Assembly (NCBI GenBank): GCA_014529385.2
Contig: CM043959.1
Span: forward strand, 7,805,026-7,869,025
DNA: 64,000 nt
Direction: 5' to 3'
Source of the DNA: Adiantum capillus-veneris
Taxonomy: Eukaryota > Streptophyta > Polypodiopsida > Polypodiales > Pteridaceae
Shown piece by piece: positions 1 to 8,313 of this stretch. The notes beneath the pieces are model-generated. The model was not told the DNA's origin. It saw only the letters and a list, made by a program, of their open reading frames with translations, and did no database searches. Position 1 is the first letter of the stretch; every line of letters begins with the position of its first letter. Both the position numbers and the translations under genes were made by a program.

Positions 1-185
1 TGGTGTTGATACCCTACCACCTGATGGTACTTGGGATCCTTTCAGAGCTCGGGTTCATGGAGGGAGGTGAAGCGGCCTCAGCTTATGTCTAGCTCAGGTA
101 GGTTGGAGATATTCTGGCTCGCTCCCGACGAAGTGAAATTCTCTCTGTCTGTAGTAGAGCAGAAGTGTATGGGTGGGCCGGTCTT
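1..185 (+). repeat. Repeat X fragment (direct copy), holds an empty insertion site
   Basis: Bases 1 to about 100 match 29458-29562 closely, and bases 101 to about 182 match 30870-30960. In the second copy these two blocks are separated by a 1.3 kb copia derivative (29563-30869). Here they are continuous, so this stretch preserves the pre-insertion target at about 101-105. After about 185 the similarity switches to the opposite strand. No gene is supported; the 60-codon open frame here is chance. Confidence 0.75.
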
Positions 186-440
186 TATCTCTCGTATAAA
201 GGGTTTGGGCTGATTCATAACGGTTTGTGGTTTATGACCAAAACAGTGTTCCTACCGCCTCTATGATGTGAAACGAAAAGCGGTTTTATGCACGCATGTG
301 ACCATAAACGCATCATTTGCATAAATGAGCATGTTAAACATGATGAAATAATCACGGGGAAACTTTGTATGTACTCGGTTGATCCATACATGTACTCGTA
401 TGCGGAAAAAACAATCACTGAGAGGGTGACTACATAGAAA

Positions 441-533
<93 letters not shown>

Positions 534-1565
534 GACGATGACTATGGAGTTTAGAGCTTCTCAATGTGCTTAAGAATCGATTAGGGGCTGTCGAAAGGCT
601 TCTTGCTTTGCTGCAAGAGAGTGGTGATGAGAGCTACGTAGAGGTATTCACCATGAAAGCTTTCGGAGAGCGCGTACATTGTGAAACGATAAAGAAGATA
701 TAAGCAAGTAGAGAGAGAGAGTATCCTTCTTCTTCTCGAGAGAGAGAAAAGAGCTTATGGAGATGGTGATGAAGAGCTTGCACCACTCCGTATAATAGAT
801 ACGTATAGTCTTGCGGTAGTAGATGCAACAGACAGGAGCTGAGAGATGGCTTGAAGGTAAGAGCTTGAGGAGAGAAGGTAACTCCGACGTCAAGGCAAGA
901 GAGCTTCCGCTTCCGAGAGTGTGTGTTTTTAAAGTGAAGGGAGAGGGGTCTTTATATAGGCTCTCAAGGCCAAAATCACAAGCTAAGAATAGAGTGAAGC
1001 AAAGAGAAATAAGATTGCGCACGTTTGTGCCTTTTTTTTTACAAACACGGATTTCGATGCACGATTTTGAGTCTCTAAGAAGAAGCTTGGCTTCCAAGGA
1101 AAGAGCTCTAAACTAAACTCTTCCTCTCCCTTTTCTAAAAAGACTCTTTCTTTCCTACAAACAAGCCTTTGCTTTTGGTGGTCAACTCTCCCAACTTACC
1201 ATTCAATTTTTACAGCAAAATTGACCATCCGAGCAGTATCCGGCCAACTAATGAAAACCGTAGCTAAACTATGCCACACCGTAATATCCCGACATAATTA
1301 TGACTTTACCGTACTGCCTCGGTGTATTTATGGTACCGCTTTTTATAAAATATTTCTCGTAAAATACCGTTTGGTCCCGTTTTTGCTTCGTGTGATCGTT
1401 TTTAAATCTGACGGAGACTAAAATTAATTATTTTATATTTAGGTCATTATAAAAATCACATTGCTTTTCAAAAACACCGAAAAGCACAAAAAGCTAAATA
1501 TAGCGGATTTTTCCAAAACTGAACCAAACGTGCGTCTAACCTACTGGAATATGGAAACGACCTTG
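186..1565 (-). repeat. Repeat X, copy A (inverted, partial)
   Basis: Read on the minus strand, this stretch matches about 26700-27860 of the plus-strand copy C. It includes the block with poly-A/T-rich GCTTTTCGTGCTTTT-like runs (about 1460-1500), the conserved block at 1200-1420, and the region around the GA tract. No coding capacity is visible. The family behaves like part of a long gypsy LTR, because copy B begins directly after a polypurine tract at 20021-20027. That assignment is inference. The switch from direct to inverted similarity near 185 implies a rearrangement or two abutting insertions. Confidence 0.7.
444..529. repeat. (GA)n microsatellite, 86 bp
   Basis: A pure GA dinucleotide run inside repeat X copy A. 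The matching place in copy C (about 27590-27605) has only a short CT-rich stretch, so the tract expanded in this copy after the copies separated. Confidence 0.95.
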
Positions 1566-1656
1566 CTTTTCACTTTAGAACCTTCCAACACTGTCAATCA
1601 AGCATCCTAAGTCAAAATTTGGCGAAATAAATATTGAAAGTTATTTTTTCTTATTT

Positions 1657-1848
1657 TTAGAAGAGACCAAAAAATTGGGATCTTACATTTGGTAATTCAA
1701 CCAAATCCCATGTCCCATTAGCCACAATCAAATTGGCCTGCTCCCACTTAACGCTATTGTTCATTTGTATAGATTCTTTGTAACAGGTTGACTCTCCACT
1801 GTCAGTGACCAAAATGTGGTGTATACCCGGCTTAAACCGCTCGGGCAC
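1657..1848 (-). pseudogene. Copia reverse transcriptase N-terminal fragment
   Basis: The translated fragment contains an SGESTCYKESIQMNNSVKW..ANGTWDLVELP pattern, equivalent to the EPxSYEEAM...W...MxxEMDSL..N.TWELVELP opening of copia RT seen intact at 61950-62050 in this window. It ends at once after this motif, so the fingers and catalytic palm are absent. Confidence 0.7.
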
Positions 1849-2304
1849 ACGTGATACTCTTACAGAGCGTCTCAGTGCTTGACTGCTGGACTCTGCTCTC
1901 TCCGGAGCAATAGTAGTATTTTACACTTGAGGATTAGGTGCAACATTACTGAACTGAGGTGGTTCGGAGGCTACATCCTCAAAAGAACGCGTCTGTACTC
2001 ATTTTTGATTCATTGAAAATCATGTGTGAGCTACAAATTACTTTGTGGATTCTGGGTGCTAGAGACGATAGCCCATCTCTCCATTTGCACCATAGTCGAT
2101 AAAAATGCATTTGTGTGACCTGGGATCTAACTTGCGACGAAGTTCTTTGGGTACATGTGCATATGCCTCACACCCAAATACACGTAAATGCTCATAGCTT
2201 GGCGTTTTCGCAGTCCATAATTCCTATGGAATTTTGAAATTCAAAGGAGAACTAGGTGACCTATTGATGATGTGCATTGCTGTTAGAACAGCTTCCCCCC
2301 AAAA

Positions 2305-3180
2305 CTATGGAGCAAGCTTCGCTATAGACATCATCGAGATAACTCGCTCTTGAATTGCACGGTTCATTCTTTCAGCTATCCCATTTTGTGCAGGTGTGTA
2401 TGGAGCAGTAAATTGCCGCCGAATGCCTCTTCTATTGCAAAAATCCTTGAACTCCGTGGAGACGTATTCTCCACCATTGTCCGTGAAAAAAGCTTTGAGC
2501 TTTTTTTCTGATTGGTTCTCAACCATGGCGAGGAATTTTTGGAACGTTGAAAAGACCTCTTCCTTACGCTTAAGGAGATACACCCACATCTTTCTAGTAG
2601 AATCACCTATGAACGTGAGAAAGTAGTTTGCCCCCCCTAGAGTTTTATGTGGCATTGGACGACACAAATCACTGTGCACTAAGTTTAGGGGTTCGCCTAG
2701 TTTCTTGTTCAATGGCGAAGATGTCAACCTAGTCTGTTTGCCGTATAGATAATGCTCACACAATGGAAAGTCCATGTAATCTAACACAGATAAGTAGCCA
2801 AAATGCTGAAGTGTTTTCATTGCCTTTTGGCTAATATGACCTGGTTGGCTATGCCACAACTCAGTAGTAGACGACAGCTCGACAACATAGATAGAGTGTT
2901 CGTCGACACTCGAAACAAACATAGAGTACATGGATCCATTTTTACAACCTTTCATCATGACAAGGTTGGTCTTGCGGATCGGCCAAGAACGATTACCAAA
3001 AGCTATAGTGTAGCCAAGATCATCCAATTGCCCTATAGAAAGCAAGCTCTTTGTAAGCTTGGGCACATGTCTGACATACTGCAACACAAAAGTAGTGCCA
3101 TTATGCATCTGAAGTTTCACATCACCAATGCCAATAATGTCAAGCTCATAGGAATCACCAAGCTTGACTATGCCATGCAT
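2305..3180 (-). pseudogene. Copia protease tail and integrase fragment
   Basis: A 291-codon frame with the copia pre-integrase motif (VRHVPKLTKSLLSIGQLDD), a degraded HHCC zinc domain and the integrase core. Acidic residues of the DDE triad are visible: Asp in LVHSDLC, Asp in FFTDNGGEY and Glu in QNGIAERMNR. The second cysteine of the zinc site is replaced by tyrosine (CEHY), which argues against function. Integrase would insert cDNA in the nucleus. The frame runs out near 2305, and the downstream polyprotein is broken before the RT start. Confidence 0.85.
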
Positions 3181-3499
3181 GGATGCATAAGAGGTAAACC
3201 ACTCTCTATGGGGCGTGACATGAAAAGCTGCACCAGAATCAAGAATCTAATTCTATGCATAACCCTCATCTAGTGTAACCAAAGCATCTGGAGTGAGATC
3301 TAAAGTGAAAATGAGAACATATGAGGGATTTGTTGTCACGTCTACATGAATATCTGTTGGCATAATGATCATCACTGGAGGAGGAGCATCCTCTACTACA
3401 TTGGTAGGTATAGGAGACTCAACCACATTGAGCTCCTCAATCTTTATCGTACTTTTTCCTTTGCTAGAATTATCCTTTTGTATGTTTCTCTGATCTCTA

Positions 3500-4294
3500 T
3501 CAGGAAACTACGACAATCCTTTTTGTAATGGCCCTTCTTGTGGCAATAGTAAACTTGACATTTCTGGCATTGCGGTATCTACTTGATTTCCTATGTCTGC
3601 TAGGACTACAAGGATTTCTCTCTCTACTTTTTCTTTTGTATTTGTTCTTGTCACGGCCTCTTGCCTTCATTGAACTGCCAGCCATATATGCATCTCCATG
3701 ATTAGCACCGTCGAGAGATTTATGTAGAAATTCTTCAGTGAGCAACGCATTTGTGACAGAATTAAACACTAACTTGCCATTAGGAGCCGAATTGCTAATG
3801 GATGTACAAAAGATGTCCCATGAATTGGGTAGAGAGCATAACAAGAATATAGACTTGAGTTCGTCGTCAAACTCCTTAAAGCCCTGAGATGTCAGCTGAT
3901 TGAACAAGGAATTTAAGTGACGAGAAACTATGCTGCCTTCTTTCATGTTGAGCTTCATAAGCTTTTTCATGAGAAAAACTTTGTTTGATGCACTTTTGCT
4001 TTCCCATGCTGAACATAAGCTATCCCAAAGTTCCTTGCTTGTTGTCTTCCCTATGATAGTGAAGAACACTGACTCCACTAGATGTAGAGGTATCGTAGCC
4101 ATGGCTCTTGCATCCAAAAGCTCCCACTGGGCTTGCATATAGTCATCATCTTCTGCATGCTCTTTCAACGGTTCTGAGAGGCCTTTGTTTGTCAAAACAT
4201 CTTTCATGCGCTCTTTCCACATGGTGAAGTTGCTGCCATCAAATTTGCGAATGAAATACTCCTCCTTTTTTGAAGAAGAAGCCATCACTGACAA
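3500..4294 (-). pseudogene. Copia gag fragment
   Basis: A 264-codon open frame from about 4280 downward resembles copia gag (UBN2 family). It has an N-terminal FDGSNFTMWKERMKDVL-type motif, then KELWDSLCSAWESKS, LMKKLMKLNMKEGSIVSRHL, and LLCSLPNSWD, all usual gag landmarks. The CCHC zinc knuckle falls in a neighbouring frame at about 3530-3570 (CHKKGHYKKDC), so a frameshift separates it from gag. Gag would form the cytoplasmic virus-like particle. The methionine just ahead of ASSSKKEEY is the plausible start. Confidence 0.8.
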
Positions 4295-4804
4295 GAGGGT
4301 TTGAGAGGTGCCAAACTATGGCGAGAAGTTGCAAAAATTTGGGAAGAGTAACCTTTGTATCGGGAGTAAAATCTCAACCGAAATAGGCTCAAAATTGCTA
4401 AAAATGAAAGTCACGACTCGTGGGAAGGAAGTCCGGCAGAGTCTCCTTTGTATGAGGAGTCAAAACTCAACTCAAAATACACATAAATGTGCCAACTGCA
4501 CTAGCTCGGCATCAACTGCACAAAACCATTGCTGTGTGACCGTCGACTCGACGTCTAAACTACAGAAATCCATCCCAATACATATCCTATGGCGAGGGTA
4601 CCGTAAAGGGGAACTCCAGCTACTTGTATCATCGAAGGTGTCTCAACATTCAAGCACACCCCAGCTCAAAGAAAACCTCACGCTATCAACCCTCCAAAGG
4701 CTAATGCAAACACAAATGGACTAGCCACAGTCTCAGAAAGGGCTCTTCCGGTCTGAGTCTCAGAAATAGCCGAAAAAAAGTGCCAGAATAGCCAAAACTG
4801 GCTA

Positions 4805-4832
4805 TTTTTGGCTCCACGTGTGGAGCCAAAAA
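4805..4832. repeat. Near-perfect palindrome with CACGTG core
   Basis: Left arm TTTTTGGCTCCAC, right arm GTGGAGCCAAAAA, joined so that a CACGTG hexamer lies at the centre. A degenerate third copy of the arm (GGCTTCACACGT) follows at 4833-4846 and another GGCTATT copy precedes it. CACGTG is the plant G-box bound by bZIP and bHLH factors; whether it acts here is unknown. Confidence 0.75.
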
Positions 4833-5842
4833 TGGCTTCACACGTAGTAAAGTAGGTAGTGTCTGCAACTCAATGTGCGTGAGTGAACTGCGCTCAAACA
4901 AGCGCCAAGAACTGTTGCATGCAATAAAAGTGATCCCTGCGGGGATATCTGCTCTCAAAAGAGCTCAGTAGCACTAGGTGTGCTCACAACAAAATGCATC
5001 TGTCAACGCAACTATCCGCAGAGAATCTGCTATTAAAATGACTATCAAATCGCCCGTGAAAGCGCTGTGTCTGGTAATCTGGAGAATCTGTGTGTGAATA
5101 GGCTGAAAAAAAACCCCTGTAAGTTGTAACCTGTAACCTGCATGTCGGTGTCGCTATGTGCCGATTTTTGCCGCTGGGCAGAAATGCGCTAGTCGAAGGT
5201 GTCGTAGCCAAAAATCGTGCCGTACAGCACGATCGGTGCGCTTGATGCCGATGCTGGGTGTTACTCCTCTATGGTAGAGGTACCTCGCCCGTGCATGTGG
5301 TAAGCACAACTGTCAATCGTGGGAAAAATTGTCCACGTGAAACTGGTATCGGGTTGGATGTCAAAAAATCTGCGGCAGTGTGTAAGTAATGCGAGTCGAT
5401 ACCGAAAAGTGTCGATTGTTGTCTCCCGCCGCCCCCCGGATGGGAGTGGCTAGCCGAATAGACGTAGATACCTATGCTCAAAGCCGATGTCGAGTCGTAG
5501 AGGCCGAGTCGGATCTGTGTCAAAAATCAATGCCAAGTCGCGAAAAAACTAAAGCCGAGAAGAAGGAGAAAATCGCCGAGAGGGTCGACGAAGTCGGGCC
5601 GATGTCACGTGATGTTCGGGCTTACTCGCCTGCGTTGCACACGTCGATGTGTGTGCGCATGAGCACATGCCAAAAAATGCTCACTCTTTATTCCTCTCTC
5701 ACGCTCGCTCGACTCGCACGCTATCGCTGTCTGTCACACTCTTTCTCTCTCTTTGTCTTTTCAAAAGGCGGTCTCTTTATCTCTCTAAAACTGACTTTGA
5801 GTCCCGAGATTGAGTAGAGAAGATGGGAGGGGGGGGTTGGGG

Positions 5843-6366
5843 GTGTGTGAATGTACCCTTGCACACACACAATGAGTTTTAAGGATCCAAAAAAAATTCA
5901 TTTTTTGTTTGTTTTTGTGCAACTGTCGAATACTGCCTGTCGGCTTGTGATGAAGACTAGCGCAATGCCGGGCTTGAGTGTGTGTGTGTACCCTTGCTCT
6001 CTGCTACTCACAGTGCTTTGCTTGGATTGGCTCAATTTTCTCACGGCCCTGCTCGTCGATTCACAAGGTCGCCAACTTGCTGCTCTGCTCTGCTTGCTCA
6101 ATGGTGAGCTACTGCCCGAATTGCAATTGTCTGGATTTGCTAGCTTTAGTGTGTGTGTACACCACACACTTTGATTGCTCACGGCTTAAGAAAATCTTCC
6201 AAGTTCGTTTCCTGTTGGTACTCGCTGCCCGATTTTTCCTCAATTGGTTGCTTATACACACATAGTGTGTGTGTGAGCCCTGCTTGCTTTTGATTCCATG
6301 CTCGGAATTCACCTATACTCGACCTGCTTGCCCACAGCCCGCGCGCGCGTGTGTTCAACACACACA
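5843..6366. repeat. Series of four short GT/CA hairpins
   Basis: GTGTGT-type runs are followed closely by CACAC runs, or the reverse, at 5843-5870, 6149-6169, 6255-6275 and 6350-6366. Each could fold into a small stem. The sequence between them is not obviously repeated, although CTGCTTGC and TTGCTC words recur. Confidence 0.55.
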
Positions 6367-6959
6367 ATCATGCCACCCAGTCTTCGATTCTCTCTCTGAC
6401 ACTCTCGATTACTGCCCTCGCTATGCTCAATTTCCAAGCTAGTAAAGTGCCAAGCTTTGCATAGCTTGCACTCAACGAACGGATCCCGACTTGGTTTGCT
6501 TGCCTTGTTCTCCACTTCTCTGCAGAGACTCCCAAAAGCTGTTTGAGATTCTCCAAGCCCTAAAGGGGCTGTGCACGTTGGGGATTTGACCGCCTCGATC
6601 CTTGATCCTCGATCTCCTCCGATCGAGCCCCGATCCGTGTCGGATCTACTCAAACTTGAGCTCCGAGCTCCACCATGTCCGGCGAGCTCCGTTGTTTTCG
6701 CGTCGATCGTGTTGCGCGCACGGTTCTTCGCCGCAGCTCTGAGATCAATTGATGAGTGCTGTTGCGGAGTGTGCGTGTGTAAGAGAGGGAAGAAGAAGGG
6801 GGAAGAGAATTGGGAAAGAAGAAGAAGCTGCACATAGGGAGTTGGGTTAGTGGAGAGGAAAGTGAGAGAGTGGTCAACTCTCTCCCTTTCTCCCTATATT
6901 CATTAGGTAGAAAGTGAGTAAGGGTGGTTTCCCACGGCCACCTGACCTACACCCCAACA

Positions 6960-7640
6960 TCTACACCAACACTCTTGGCTATGGAATGCAAATCCAAACC
7001 AAGAGCCATGCTTCAATGCTTAAGCTTGCCATCTTTTTCATGTTCATTACTATGCAATTATGCTATGCTAAGCAAGAAGAGTGATGATAAGTGAGTAACT
7101 ATTTCTTTCTCATATGAATGTTTCTTCTTCCTCTTCTCTACCTTCATTCCCCGCTAGCTCTCTCCACCTTCGAAGGTGTTTGAAGCCTTGGGTCTAAGGC
7201 CGGGGATGGTTAGTGCTTTTACAAAGGTTATGTTATGCTTGTGATGCATAAAGTTTTCCATCTTCATTCCATCACCTAGATCTCAAAGAAACCAAAGATT
7301 GTATTGTATCAAGTCTCTCTTTATGGGAGAATCTATAATACAAAAGCCTATTGGAGGGGGGACCGGCTCCACATAAATTCGGTTCTCAATTGTTGTCAAG
7401 TTCTCTAATTCTCTCTCTTGCAAAAAGTATTGTTCATGCCAAGTTAATTAGTATAATGATTATGTTGCTATCGCTTATTAAGTTCACCCTCTATGTTCTC
7501 AAAGTAGTCTCATAAAAATGCTCACTCTAGTTCTCTTATTATGTTCACCCTCTATGTTCTCAAAGTAGTCTCATACAAAATGCTCACTCTAGTTCTCTTA
7601 ATTCCGCTATTTTCAAAGTTCATAGGCCATTTTCATTACA
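6960..7640 (+). repeat. LTR-like repeat Y, copy 1
   Basis: This stretch matches 42150-42763 over roughly 600 bp in the same orientation. Shared landmarks are ACACCAACA..CTCTTGG near the left, the GGAGGGGGGACCGGC block (about 7350 and 42528) and the terminal TAGGCCATT. Copy 2 ends in TTACA followed by a TGATATCAGAG primer-site-like sequence, which suggests Y is an LTR. Copy 1 lacks the primer site and stops about 650 bp upstream of the NBR1 start codon. Confidence 0.7.
7481..7602 (+). repeat. ~60-bp tandem duplication inside repeat Y
   Basis: A segment starting GTTCACCCTCTATGTTCTC and ending TAGTTCTCTTA occurs twice in a row with two or three differences. The matching part of copy 2 does not show the duplication, so it arose after the copies separated. 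Confidence 0.85.
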
Positions 7641-7669
7641 TACAATATTCCGAACATGGAGCTTTGCTG

Positions 7670-7671
<2 letters not shown>

Positions 7672-7705
<34 letters not shown>
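7672..7705. repeat. (CT)n microsatellite
   Basis: A pure CT run about 600 bp upstream of the NBR1 start codon, followed by a C-rich stretch. CT-rich 5' leaders are common in plant promoters; a role here is inference. Confidence 0.9.
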
Positions 7706-7707
<2 letters not shown>

Positions 7708-7844
7708 CGCCCCGCCCCGTCCCCCCCTGCGCCCCCCTAATTGCTACAACAGAAAACAGTCCATAGCTTCCTGGCCCTGCCCTTGTTGGACATATCCCGC
7801 AATCACTTCACTCCAAGAGACATGATTCCGGAGAGGAAGCTTTG

Positions 7845-7866
7845 CTCTCTCTCTCTCTCTCTCTCC
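7845..7866. repeat. (CT)n microsatellite
   Basis: A second CT run upstream of the NBR1-like gene. The preceding GAAGCTTTG word resembles the GGAGCTTTG word before the first CT run, so this segment may be a diverged local duplicate. Confidence 0.85.
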
Positions 7867-7893
7867 CCCTACTGCATAAGACTGCGCAGATGA

Positions 7894-7896
<3 letters not shown>

Positions 7897-7935
<39 letters not shown>
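7897..7935. repeat. (CT)n microsatellite
   Basis: A third CT run, ending about 360 bp upstream of the NBR1 ATG. Together the three tracts give a pyrimidine-rich plus strand over the likely promoter or 5' leader. Confidence 0.9.
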
Positions 7936-7936
<1 letters not shown>

Positions 7937-8295
7937 GCCTAGGGTGTGCTCCAATCCTTTTCCAAAATTATGTCACCACCTTTCGCCATCTTTCAACCTC
8001 TCTATTTTTTAATAATAATAATCTCCCTCCAATGCCAAGTGGCGTAAGTCTTCTTGCAGCATTCTCTAAAACGATATTACACAGTCAAGGTAAAAAATTA
8101 GCTCAAATTCCCCGAAATTTGCCTTTCCAAAAGGGGACCGACAATCACGGAGGTGTTTATAAAAGGGTGCTAAATTTTATCATCATTAGGTGTTCAATTT
8201 TATCATCAATTCGGCAGAGCGCGGCTTACAGGAACGTGACTGTCGCTTCGAGCGTTCGATTACTTTTCTATCAGAATTTGCGTCGTCGATTTTCC

Positions 8296-8313
8296 ATGGC
8301 ACTCGTCTTTAAG
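8296..8313 (+). CDS. NBR1: NBR1 exon 1: six-codon first coding exon
   Basis: ATGGCACTCGTCTTTAAG followed by GTATTT. It encodes MALVFK and joins in phase 0 to ATTAAGTTTCGAG at 11094, giving ALVFKIKFRDILRRW, which aligns with the start of plant PB1 domains (family pattern ALVVKVxYxxxLRRF). The context is TTTCCATGGC with G at +4. The exon is supported by domain completion and splice signals only; a transcript would settle it. Confidence 0.75.

Larger units (their letters stand above)
1657..4294 (-). mobile_element. Ty1/copia retrotransposon relic (gag, protease, integrase, start of RT)
   Basis: The minus strand carries, in order, a gag-like region (4294 to about 3500), a zinc-knuckle/protease region in shifted frames (about 3560-3180), integrase (3180-2305) and the first part of the reverse transcriptase region (1848-1657). 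The remaining RT and all RNase H are missing: similarity ends near 1660, close to repeat X. No LTR or primer site is recognisable at either end, so this is a truncated, dead copy. Domain order gag-PR-IN-RT is diagnostic of copia rather than gypsy. Confidence 0.85.
4295..6959. other. Spacer, no gene recognised; hairpins and GC-rich patch
   Basis: No frame here resembles a known protein. The stretch may include the lost 5' leader of the copia relic, but no primer site (complement of the iMet tRNA end) is seen. It contains a G-box-centred palindrome (4805-4832), four GT/CA hairpins (5843-6366) and a GATC- and GAGCTC-rich patch (about 6590-6690). Open frames of 60-174 codons overlap on both strands without motif or codon support, and I regard them as chance. 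Confidence 0.6.

Noticed and set aside
5389-6837. Overlapping open frames of 88-174 codons on both strands (5389-5817, 6309-6833, 6571-6837)
   Set aside because: They overlap each other antisense in a GC-richer patch, contain simple-sequence strings, and show no domain, splice or codon evidence.
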